A model generated the notes under the pieces. The model made no database searches, was not told the DNA's origin, and was given only the letters and a program-made list of their open reading frames with translations. DNA of 36,968 nt from Pseudomonadota bacterium (GTDB taxonomy: Bacteria; Desulfobacterota; Desulfovibrionia; Desulfovibrionales; Desulfovibrionaceae): assembly GCA_023411815.1 (NCBI GenBank), contig JAEYOJ010000048.1, forward strand, positions 1 through 36,968, read 5' to 3'. The position numbers and the translations under genes were made by a program. This document shows, piece after piece, positions 30,731 to 36,968 of the stretch (the stretch's first letter is position 1; the number at the start of each line of letters is the position of its first letter).

Positions 30731-30857
30731 TAGAGCATTTGCTTTTGAAAATGCTCTGCAAGCCATGCCTCGGCATGGCTTGCCGCCGCGCAGGCCTAGG
30801 CGCAATTCACTTGCGCCGTCAACGCCGGAGCGGGCGTTTTAAAAGCAATCTGCTCTA
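30731..30857. mobile_element. MITE-like palindromic element, about 127 bp
   Basis: The outer ends TAGAGCA.TTTGCTTTT (from 30731) and AAAAGCAA.CTGCTCTA (to 30857) are inverted copies with small mismatches, and start and end at TA. Inside are three perfect or near-perfect hairpins: caagccatgcc with ggcatggcttg (30759-30782), ggcgcaa with ttgcgcc, and aacgcc with ggcgtt. There is no coding frame. The layout is that of a miniature inverted-repeat element or a large repetitive extragenic palindrome. It sits between the sugar dehydrogenase and the methyltransferase. Confidence 0.7.
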
Positions 30858-30902
30858 GTGTCGTTCCGGTCACCCGGAAAGGCGGCACGCGGGGTAAGGC
30901 GC

Positions 30903-31643
30903 ATGAGGTTCGACGAAAAGCAGGCCAGACGCTACGAGGCGTGGTTCCAGACCGAGCACGGGCGGATCGCCCTGGAGCGGGAAAAGGCCCTGCTCGAATA
31001 TCTCATATCGGCCTGGCCCCGGCGCAACCAGCGGTTGCTGGAAATCGGCTGCGGCTCGGGCCTGTTCCTGGAGATGTTCTGGCATACGGGCTTCGACATC
31101 TCGGGCATCGATCCTTCGCCGCCCATGATCGCCGCCGCGCGCCAGCGCCTGGGCAGGGCCGCGGACCTGCAGATCGGCCATGCGGAATGCCTGCCCTACG
31201 AGGACAAGGAATTCGATTACGTGGCCCTGGTCACGGTGCTGGAGTTCTGCGACGACCCGAAAGCCGCCATCGCCGAGGCGGTGCGCGTGGCCCGCAAGGG
31301 TGTGCTCATCGGCTTTCTCAACCGCCGCTCGCTGTATTACCTGACCGACGGCAAGTGCTGGCCCTGGTCGAATTGCCACGGTCTGTTGCGCCAGGCCCGC
31401 TGGCGTTCCTGGACCGAGATATGGGACTCCTTCATGTCCGTGGCCGGCCTGCGCCCCTTCCGCGCCCGCTCCGTGCTGCCCGGACCGCCCTGGACCTGGC
31501 GGGACCGCGCCCCCTGGCGGCTGCTCAACGGCATCCTCTATCCGCCCGGCTTCGGAGCCTTCTCGGCAGTGCGTTTCGATCTCGTAGGAGAAAAGCCGCT
31601 CACGCCCATCATGGCCTGGAAGGTCGAGCCCCGGGCAAGCTGA
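30903..31643 (+). CDS. Class I SAM-dependent methyltransferase
   Basis: The 246-residue cytoplasmic protein has a Rossmann-like fold with motif I LLEIGCGSGLFLEMF (SAM loop), an acidic motif II in ISGIDPSPPMIAAARQRL, ALVTVLEFCDDPKAAIAEAV (post-motif) and a C-terminal substrate part (WTEIWDSFMSVAGLRPFRA). The substrate cannot be told; it could be a quinone, lipid or small molecule. The ATG at 30903 begins MRFDEKQARRYEAWF with TAAGG 4 bases upstream. The open frame reaches back to a GTG at the edge of the MITE-like element, but that part looks non-coding. The element may therefore supply or alter its promoter. Confidence 0.82.
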   Translation: MRFDEKQARRYEAWFQTEHGRIALEREKALLEYLISAWPRRNQRLLEIGCGSGLFLEMFWHTGFDISGIDPSPPMIAAARQRLGRAADLQIGHAECLPYEDKEFDYVALVTVLEFCDDPKAAIAEAVRVARKGVLIGFLNRRSLYYLTDGKCWPWSNCHGLLRQARWRSWTEIWDSFMSVAGLRPFRARSVLPGPPWTWRDRAPWRLLNGILYPPGFGAFSAVRFDLVGEKPLTPIMAWKVEPRAS

Positions 31644-31780
31644 CGCCTCCTACTCTTACGGCCCGGCCCAATCCGTCGCTGGCCGTTCCGCAATGATCTC
31701 AAGCCGCACCCGGCGCTCGCGCGCTGCAAGAAAACGGGTGCCCCCCGGCCGGACATATGCGCGTCAGCGCCGCCTGCCCT

Positions 31781-32233
31781 TCATGCGGTGCCGCCCGGCC
31801 AGAACTCCCGCAGCCTGCGCTCCGACTTCCTTCCCAGCGCCTCGGATTGCTCGGCCGGCAGCCTGCCGCGCAACCTCGGGTAGAGGTGGTTCTCCCGCCA
31901 GACCGCGAAGCGGCCGTACTGTCTGGCCAGATCGTCGATGCGGTGCTGGTCGTGGGGGCTGTCCAGGTTCGAGCCCAGCAGTTCGTCGAGCATGCGCATG
32001 AAGTCGGAGAAATCCTGCTCGGCCACGGCGGCCAGGTCGTCACGGGTCTCGTACTTGCGCAGCTCGGGCAGCAGAGTCTCCTTCTCCACGCGCTCCAGGG
32101 CGTGCAGCCTGGCCCGAGTCTCCTCCACGAGCAGCCGGCGGCTCTCCACCTCGCTGGGCGGAGTCCTGCCCAGCGTGCTCAGGGTATTCAGGATGCTCTC
32201 GTCCTCGCGGTGGATCAGCTCGAATATGTCCAT
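31781..32233 (-). CDS. Hemerythrin-like (HHE) domain protein
   Basis: The 150-residue, all-helical protein has His and Glu spaced as in hemerythrin-like cation-binding proteins: IHREDESI near the start, ARLHALERVEKETLLPELRK with the HxxxE pattern, and FAVWRENHLYPRLRG at the end. Such proteins bind a di-iron site and act in oxygen or iron sensing, or stress repair. One ligand set is not fully clear, and the segment HDQHRIDDL offers others. The ATG at 32233 has GGAGG 6 bases upstream; an in-frame TTG two codons earlier is less likely. It is divergent from the DUF1624-type gene and is placed in a cytoplasmic, redox-linked role by analogy only. Confidence 0.75.
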   Translation of the reverse strand: MDIFELIHREDESILNTLSTLGRTPPSEVESRRLLVEETRARLHALERVEKETLLPELRKYETRDDLAAVAEQDFSDFMRMLDELLGSNLDSPHDQHRIDDLARQYGRFAVWRENHLYPRLRGRLPAEQSEALGRKSERRLREFWPGGTA

Positions 32234-32339
32234 GGCCAACCTCCATCGATATCGGATTATAAGACCCCACCATACACGACGAGGATAACGAGTTCACGAG
32301 ATAAGTGTGAATCCGGCGGCCGGCTGCTATATTGCCGCC

Positions 32340-33470
32340 ATGGAGCACGAGCCCTGTCCGCCCTCCCGCCTGGCGGCCCTGGACCTTGGCCGGGGGCTGA
32401 TCATGCTGCTCATGGCCCTGGATCATGCCAACTCCATGGCCGGTTTGCACACGCAGGGCGGCGGGGAGTTCTGGGGCGGACAGTTCCCGGACTACGCCTC
32501 CCTGACGGCCTACCTGACCCGAGCCGTCTCGCACATGTGCGCACCCGGCTTCGCCCTGCTCATGGGCGCTGGCATGGCCCTGCTGGCCGGACGCCAGCAA
32601 GGCGCGGGCGGCGGGTCCGGGGCGATCGGGCGCTTCGCCCTGCGCGGGGGGTTGCTCATCGCGCTGCAGTTCACGCTGGAGAATTGGGCCTGGCGGCTGG
32701 GCGCGGGATTTCCCTATGGCGGAGGGATCTACGTGGGCGTGCTGGCCATGCTCGGGGCCTGCATGCTCCTGGCCGGGCCGCTGGCCCGGATGAACGCGGT
32801 TGTGCTGCTGGCATCGGCAGCGGCGGCCATGGCGCTGGGCTGGCTGCTCCTGCCGCCCTTCGCGGACTGGGGCGAACCCGTGCCCTTATGGCTGCGGCTG
32901 CTCGCCGTGCCAGGCCGGGGCTCCGGAATCATCGTGCTCTATCCGCTGCTGCCCTGGCTGGGGATCGTGCTGGCGGGCCTGGCCCTGGGCCATGCCTTGC
33001 GGCGCGATGCCGGGACCGTGCTGGGCCGTCTGCCCTGGATCGGGCTGGGGCTGCTGCTTCTGTTCGCGCTGCTGCGCGCCTGGGGCGGCGAACTCGCCAA
33101 CCTGCGGCCGCTGCCGGGCGGCCACTTATGGTCGGCGTTCTACGCGGTCAAGTACCCGCCCAGCCCGGCCTATCTCTGTCTGACACTGGGCGCGTTCCTG
33201 CTCGTCACGGGCCTGCTGCACCGCCTGCGACCACGCCGCCATGGCGCGTACCTGCGCCTGCTTCAGGCCGTGGGCCGTAGCGCCCTGCCTTTCTATGTCC
33301 TGCACCTGTGGCTGTACGCCCTGCTGGGCTGGCTCACGGCCCCCGGAGTGAATCTGGCAGGCGTGTATCTCGTCTGGCTGGCCGGGCTCGTTCCGCTCGT
33401 TCCCGCGTGTCTGGGCTGGTCGCGCTTCAAGGCCTCGCGCCCGTGCAACTCGGCCTGGCGGCTCCTGTAG
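32340..33470 (+). CDS. DUF1624/heparan-alpha-glucosaminide N-acetyltransferase-like membrane protein
   Basis: The 376-residue protein has about ten membrane segments. The N-terminal signature (RLAALDLGRGLIMLLMALDH followed by ANSMAG) is that of the acyltransferase-like DUF1624 family, whose conserved His in the LDH context is the presumed acyl-accepting residue. A second region (GRSALPFYVLHLWLYALLGW) is characteristic of membrane acetyltransferases of this clan, with the short loop HLW. The ATG at 32340 gives MEHEPCPPSRLAALD; a GTG at 32307 in the same frame would add 11 residues, without support. The stop is 6 bp from the stop of the convergent rhodanese gene. An acetyl-transfer role across the inner membrane is inferred. 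Confidence 0.75.
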   Translation: MEHEPCPPSRLAALDLGRGLIMLLMALDHANSMAGLHTQGGGEFWGGQFPDYASLTAYLTRAVSHMCAPGFALLMGAGMALLAGRQQGAGGGSGAIGRFALRGGLLIALQFTLENWAWRLGAGFPYGGGIYVGVLAMLGACMLLAGPLARMNAVVLLASAAAAMALGWLLLPPFADWGEPVPLWLRLLAVPGRGSGIIVLYPLLPWLGIVLAGLALGHALRRDAGTVLGRLPWIGLGLLLLFALLRAWGGELANLRPLPGGHLWSAFYAVKYPPSPAYLCLTLGAFLLVTGLLHRLRPRRHGAYLRLLQAVGRSALPFYVLHLWLYALLGWLTAPGVNLAGVYLVWLAGLVPLVPACLGWSRFKASRPCNSAWRLL

Positions 33471-33476
33471 GCCCGC

Positions 33477-34274
33477 TCAACCCGAGGTCATGCGCCGATA
33501 GGTCAGGACCTTGAAGGCCACGGCCGCGATGATCACCACCACGCCCGTGCCCAGGCGATGGGTCCAGAAGGCCCAGACGAAGAGAACGCCCAGGATCAGG
33601 CCCACGGCCAGTTCCACGGCCTTGCGCGCATCCAGGGGCTCGCGCATCCAGGCCATGGCCGCCGCGCGCGCCTGGGCCGCCAGACTGCCCTCCCGCGCGG
33701 GCGGGAAACCCAGCCAGGCCACCGCAATGCCAGCCAGGGCCAGCCCGATGAGCACGGGCCCATGCCGCCACAGGCCGACCATCAAGAACATCAGGCTAAT
33801 CGATGTCCACACCCAATAGAACGGCAGCCTGAGCAACCATGCGGGCCTGCCAAGGCTCCCGGGGCCTTCGGCCGGACCATGCTCGACATCGCGCCCGGCC
33901 ATGCGCCAGCCCGCAGCGCCCCCGGACAGGCTGTAGACCTCGCTGAACCCTTGCCTGCGCAGATTCCGCGCCGCCAGATCCGAACGGTGCCCGCTCATGC
34001 ACACCGTGACCAGCGGCTGGTCGCGCGGCGCATCCCTAAGGCTTTCGGGCAGGCGGTCGGATAGCACCAACCTCGGCTCGTTGAGCGACTCCGGCAGGCG
34101 GAACCAGCCGTGCTCCAGTGGAGAGCGCACGTCCACGACGGTGAACCGCCGCCCCTCCCTGCGCCAGCGCTCCAGGGTAGCGGGCGAGATGCGCCGTATC
34201 CCGGCCGCGCGGAAGCCCAGTTCCCAGAAGATCAGCCCCGCCGCTATGAATATGGTCAGTCCGAGTATCCACAT
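33477..34274 (-). CDS. Membrane-anchored rhodanese-domain protein
   Basis: The 265-residue protein has an N-terminal membrane anchor (MWILGLTIFIAAGLIFWELG), then a rhodanese domain (about 30-130: RRFTVVDVRSPLEHGWFRLP; active-site VCMSGHRSDLAARNL with Cys and GHR). Three or four hydrophobic segments follow in the C-terminal half (LPFYWVWTSISLMFLMVGLW; VLIGLALAGIAVAWLGF; VVVIIAAVAFKVLTYR). The intact CxSGHR loop argues for sulfur-transfer or sulfide-handling activity at the membrane, fitting for a sulfate reducer but not proven. It is transcribed towards the previous gene, and both stops nearly touch. No ribosome site is clear before the ATG. Confidence 0.82.
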   Translation of the reverse strand: MWILGLTIFIAAGLIFWELGFRAAGIRRISPATLERWRREGRRFTVVDVRSPLEHGWFRLPESLNEPRLVLSDRLPESLRDAPRDQPLVTVCMSGHRSDLAARNLRRQGFSEVYSLSGGAAGWRMAGRDVEHGPAEGPGSLGRPAWLLRLPFYWVWTSISLMFLMVGLWRHGPVLIGLALAGIAVAWLGFPPAREGSLAAQARAAAMAWMREPLDARKAVELAVGLILGVLFVWAFWTHRLGTGVVVIIAAVAFKVLTYRRMTSG

Positions 34275-34494
34275 GCTTCCAGACGTACCTCAACTGGCCG
34301 TTTTCAGAAAGGGTTTTCGCGCCGCTATCCAAGTGGTGCTCCGCTTTCCCCTACACGCCTGTCCGTCTGCCGCCCCCACGCGGCCCGCCAGCATCCGACA
34401 GCAAATAACGAAGGGCTCCGATATGTCGCCTCCTCCGTCTGGGCTATTGCAGGGCATCACCACAAGCGAACCCGAACACGGACGGAGGTTTGAG

Positions 34495-34839
34495 ATGCAG
34501 CGTATTGCCTTGATCGCAGGTTTGCTGGCCCTGCTCGCGGCCGTGCCGGCCATGGCCCAGGTAGGTTCGGATTGGGGCTCCGGCGGTTTCAAAGACTACA
34601 ACGTCGAGGAAAGCCAGCAATCCGGCCAGATGTCCATGGACCGCAGCTTTGAAGAGGTGGACAGGGACGCCGACGGCATGGTCACCGAGAGCGAACTGCA
34701 GGAAGCCTACGGCGATCAGATCACCCAGGAACGCTCCTTCGGCGAGATGGACCAGAACGCCGACGGCGGTCTGGACCAGCAGGAATACCAGATGGAGAGC
34801 GGTGGGCAAGCCGGTTCCGAAGGCGGAGCCAGCCAGTAG
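34495..34839 (+). CDS. Secreted EF-hand protein 1
   Basis: The 114-residue product has a signal peptide (MQRIALIAGLLALLAAVPAM followed by AQ) and two canonical EF-hand loops: DRDADGMVTESEL and DQNADGGLDQQEY. Each has acidic residues at 1, 3, 5 and 12, so it should bind calcium in the periplasm or outside. The remainder is Ser/Gln/Gly-rich. GGAGG lies 7 bases before the ATG. It is the first of two tandem paralogues with near-identical signal peptides; the second follows after a weak intrinsic terminator, so expression may be partly coupled. The longer open frame running back to about 33997 overlaps the rhodanese gene and is ignored. Confidence 0.85.
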   Translation: MQRIALIAGLLALLAAVPAMAQVGSDWGSGGFKDYNVEESQQSGQMSMDRSFEEVDRDADGMVTESELQEAYGDQITQERSFGEMDQNADGGLDQQEYQMESGGQAGSEGGASQ

Positions 34840-34846
34840 CCAATGC

Positions 34847-34875
34847 AACGCCCGGCCCCAAAGGCCGGGCGTTTT
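34847..34875 (+). terminator. Intrinsic terminator between the EF-hand genes
   Basis: AACGCCCGGCC (34847-34857) pairs with GGCCGGGCGTT (34863-34873), then TTTT (34872-34875). It lies 8 bp past the stop of the first gene and 29 bp before the second. Confidence 0.8.
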
Positions 34876-34903
34876 CGTTCGAGCAGCTCACAGGAGGGTG
34901 AAC

Positions 34904-35656
34904 ATGAGACAGCATGTCTGGACCGCGGGTCTTCTCGCCCTGCTCGTCGCAGTGCCGGCCATGGCCCAGCGGACAACATATGAAGACCCGCAGCAAGGCT
35001 CCCACGGCAGCCACGAAGGCCATGTCATGGACCGGGCCTTCGGGGAAGTGGACCGCGACGGAGACGGCGTCATCAGCCGGGACGAGCTGCGGGAAGCCTA
35101 TGGGGAGGGTTCCTCCGAGCGCACATTCTCTGAGATGGACAGGGACGGCGACGGCGTGCTGAGCGAGCAGGAGTACATGCTGCCCGGGAATACCGGCGAC
35201 GTCGTCAGCCCAGGCGAAAATCCGTACGAATCTCTCAATCCGGGCGAGAGCGGCGTCGAGCCGCTGCCCCGGGCCAACGAGTACGGCATCACCCGCGAGC
35301 AGGGCACCACCGGCGGCATAAGCCCCATAAACGGGTCCAGGGATGGCTCCCTGTCAGCACCAGCGGAAGAGCCCAGCGTCGATCGTGAGACCGGTGAGTC
35401 CGTGGACGAGGCTGACCAGGCCACGAGCCGGTACGGCAGCCGGGAAGAGATAGAACCCGGACCGCTGCGCTCCACCGGCGAAATGGGCGAGCGGGAAGGC
35501 CGCGGCCCGGCCGAGGTGCCCACCGGCCAGAGCTACGGCAGCCCGGACTACGACACCACGCCCGAATACGGGACGCCTCCGGCCGGAGCCCGGGGCGGCT
35601 CGGGCAACATCGACCAGCCGGGCGACCCGCGCGCAACCGAGATACCGGAAAACTAA
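34904..35656 (+). CDS. Secreted EF-hand protein 2, with long disordered tail
   Basis: The 250-residue product begins MRQHVWTAGLLALLVAVPAM (signal peptide cut after AMAQ), then a His-containing stretch and two canonical EF-hands: DRDGDGVISRDEL and DRDGDGVLSEQEY. Beyond residue about 100 it becomes a Gly/Pro/Glu/Ser-rich, probably disordered tail (GENPYESLNPGESGVEP, PEYGTPPAGARGGSGN) with no recognised domain. GGAGGG lies 5 bases before the ATG. It is a paralogue of the gene upstream, apparently formed by tandem duplication followed by growth of the tail. The likely role is calcium-dependent binding in the periplasm or matrix; no enzyme motif is present. Confidence 0.83.
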   Translation: MRQHVWTAGLLALLVAVPAMAQRTTYEDPQQGSHGSHEGHVMDRAFGEVDRDGDGVISRDELREAYGEGSSERTFSEMDRDGDGVLSEQEYMLPGNTGDVVSPGENPYESLNPGESGVEPLPRANEYGITREQGTTGGISPINGSRDGSLSAPAEEPSVDRETGESVDEADQATSRYGSREEIEPGPLRSTGEMGEREGRGPAEVPTGQSYGSPDYDTTPEYGTPPAGARGGSGNIDQPGDPRATEIPEN

Positions 35657-35710
35657 AAGTACTTCAGACAAGAACCTGGAAGGGCTGGCCCTTCCAGGTC
35701 ACACAGAACT

Positions 35711-36736
35711 CTAGCCGTTCACGGCCTTGCGCAGGGCGTCCACGAAGCCGTTCACGTCCGCCCGTGTGGTGTCGAAGGAGGTCATCCAGCGCACCTCGCC
35801 CGTGCCGTGGTTCCAGACGTAGAAAGGATAGCTGGCCTGCAAGGGCGCCACTGCCTGCGGCGGAATGACGGCGAACACGGCGTTGGCCTGCACCGGGCGG
35901 GTGATGCGCACGCCCGGCACGTCCCGGACCTTCTCGGCCAGCAGCGCGGCCATGCGGTTGGACTGCGATGCGTTCTCGCGCCACAGGTCGTCCGTGAGCA
36001 GGGCCGTGAACTGCGCGGCGATGAAGCGCATCTTGGAGCAGAGCTGCATGTTCTGCTTGCGGATGTAGCGGAACTCGGCGGACAGCCCGGCATCGAAGAA
36101 GATGACCGCCTCGCCGTGCATGAGGCCGTTCTTGGTCCCGCCGAAGGAGAGCACGTCCACGCCGCACGCGCCGCTTATGTCGCCCAGGCCCGTGCCCAGC
36201 GCGGCGGCCGCGTTGGACAGCCGCGCGCCGTCCATGTGCAGGAGCATGCCGTGGCCGTGCGCGAAGTCGGCCAGGGCGCGCACCTCGTCCGGGGTGTACA
36301 GCGTGCCCAGCTCCGTGGACTGGGTGATGGACACCACCCGAGGCTGGTTGTGGTGCTGCACGCCCACGTCGGACAGGAACTGCTCCAGGTCCCGGGGCTC
36401 GATCTTGCCGTCGCGGCCCGGCACGGTGCGCAGTTTGAACCCGGCCATGGCCTCGGGCGCGCCGCACTCGTCCACGTTGATGTGCGCCGTGTCCGCGCAG
36501 AGCACGGCATGGTGCGAACGGGCCACGGCGCGCAGGCCGAGCACGTTGGAGGCCGTGCCCAGGAACACGAAATAGGTGTCGATGTCCTGGCCGAAGTGGC
36601 GGCGCAGAAGCGCATCGGCTTCGGCCGTGACCGAGTCCTCGCCGTAGGCGAGCGCATGGCCCTGGTTGGCGCGGGCAATGGCCTCCATGACCTTGGGATG
36701 CACACCAGAATGATTATCGCTGGCGAATGAGCGCAC
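35711..36736 (-). CDS. ltaE: Low-specificity L-threonine aldolase
   Basis: The 341-residue PLP enzyme of the aspartate-aminotransferase fold cleaves L-threonine or allo-threonine to glycine and acetaldehyde. Signatures: SFASDNHSGVHPKVMEAIAR, GQDIDTYFVFLGTASN, the His-containing DTAHINVDECGAPE, LLHMDGARLSNAAAAL, and SFGGTKNGLMHGEAVI with the PLP Lys. A C-terminal domain ending in RADVNGFVDALRKAVNG completes it. The GTG at 36736 has AAGGA 6 bases upstream. Other members of this beta-eliminating-lyase clan (for example other aldolases) are possible, but the length and motifs fit LtaE. It is a single gene; repeat copy 7 lies upstream of it. Confidence 0.88.
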   Translation of the reverse strand: MRSFASDNHSGVHPKVMEAIARANQGHALAYGEDSVTAEADALLRRHFGQDIDTYFVFLGTASNVLGLRAVARSHHAVLCADTAHINVDECGAPEAMAGFKLRTVPGRDGKIEPRDLEQFLSDVGVQHHNQPRVVSITQSTELGTLYTPDEVRALADFAHGHGMLLHMDGARLSNAAAALGTGLGDISGACGVDVLSFGGTKNGLMHGEAVIFFDAGLSAEFRYIRKQNMQLCSKMRFIAAQFTALLTDDLWRENASQSNRMAALLAEKVRDVPGVRITRPVQANAVFAVIPPQAVAPLQASYPFYVWNHGTGEVRWMTSFDTTRADVNGFVDALRKAVNG

Positions 36737-36786
36737 GAGCAGTCCTTACGTTCGGCCAGGGAGTGGCCGGTTGATATGGGTGGCTG

Positions 36787-36850
36787 CTGGAGAGGGGCGT
36801 CGCCCCTCTCCAGACCTCTCCCCACCAGGGCGTGACGACGCCCTGGACCC
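36787..36850 (-). repeat. Interspersed two-hairpin repeat, copy 7
   Basis: The same orientation as copies 3 and 5. Both stems are perfect: 12 bp (36787-36798 with 36802-36813) and 9 bp (36825-36833 with 36838-36846). It lies upstream of ltaE and is followed by the long hairpin at 36859, so it may really belong to the 3' side of a gene lost beyond the contig end. Confidence 0.8.
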
Positions 36851-36858
36851 GCGATGTT

Positions 36859-36903
36859 TGTGCCGGAGTGCGTCTCGCCAATGGTGAAACGCACTCCGGC
36901 ACA
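36859..36903. terminator. Long perfect hairpin beyond repeat copy 7
   Basis: A perfect 15-bp stem (36859-36873 with 36889-36903) and a 15-base loop. There is no T tract on either side. Confidence 0.5.
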
Positions 36904-36933
36904 GAAGCTTCACACTTTCACGTGCCGGGGTGC

Positions 36934-36962
36934 GGGGGGGGGGGGGCCCCCCCCCCCCCCCC
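36934..36962. other. G13/C16 homopolymer palindrome at the contig end (probable artefact)
   Basis: Thirteen G (36934-36946) are followed at once by sixteen C (36947-36962) and then GGCCGT. A natural G-C palindrome of this length is very unlikely; it looks like poly-G reads joined in assembly. Confidence 0.75.
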
Positions 36963-36968
36963 GGCCGT

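Overview
The window looks like one contig from a GC-rich bacterium of the sulfate-reducing Desulfovibrionaceae type (Desulfobacterota). This is inferred from the gene set: a short-Q-loop cytochrome bd oxidase, arginine decarboxylase with the carboxyspermidine route, an iron-sulfur-flavoprotein-like reductase, adjacent hisS-aspS, and hypothetical families common in that group. No rRNA, tRNA or CRISPR array was seen. The left edge is an intact IS5/IS427-type insertion sequence and the right edge is a G13/C16 homopolymer palindrome, so both ends look like assembly break points.

Layout. (1) 1-850: IS element with transposase split over a -1 frameshift. (2) 1.0-8.2 kb: flavin reductase (minus), then cydAB, a secreted NTF2-like protein, a DedA membrane protein, cardiolipin synthase and a secreted DUF3124 protein. 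This is mostly respiration and envelope. (3) 8.4-16.7 kb: a polyamine cluster (speA, carboxyspermidine dehydrogenase, carboxyspermidine decarboxylase) interrupted by a three-gene periplasmic copper module (His-rich lipoprotein, TolC-like outer membrane lipoprotein, multicopper oxidase). (4) 16.7-19.8 kb: an accessory island with an AT-rich PD-(D/E)XK-like DUF6602 protein, an AAA/DUF4143 ATPase, and decayed pieces of a nucleotidyltransferase/small-protein pair. (5) 20.1-24.2 kb: a secreted DUF4412 protein, hisS and aspS. (6) 24.4-27.3 kb: a secreted RCC1-repeat/PKD protein with nearly identical 168-bp repeats, a 0.7-kb gene-poor stretch, and a hypothetical protein with an STGPKT-type N-terminus. 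(7) 27.5-36.7 kb: ilvD, a PQQ-type sugar dehydrogenase, a small MITE-like element, a methyltransferase, a hemerythrin-like protein, a DUF1624-type membrane protein, a membrane rhodanese, two tandem secreted EF-hand proteins and a threonine aldolase.

The most distinctive signal is an interspersed 55-70 bp two-hairpin repeat family (seven copies found by eye, both orientations) with compensating changes in the stems. It often sits just beyond a gene and is followed by a long unique hairpin. One copy lies inside the reading frame of the multicopper oxidase, where it is read through as part of an unusually long signal-peptide region; another lies just after speA, so two copies bound much of the copper module. 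Other structural signals are a 127-bp MITE-like palindrome, a 34-nt terminator sequence duplicated exactly on either side of the RCC1 gene, a 16-bp direct repeat spaced 33 bp apart in front of the ATPase gene, and a 10-bp inverted repeat overlapping the candidate cardiolipin synthase promoter.

All family assignments are from reading motifs by eye; no database search was run. Long open frames antisense to the GC-rich genes were treated as shadows.
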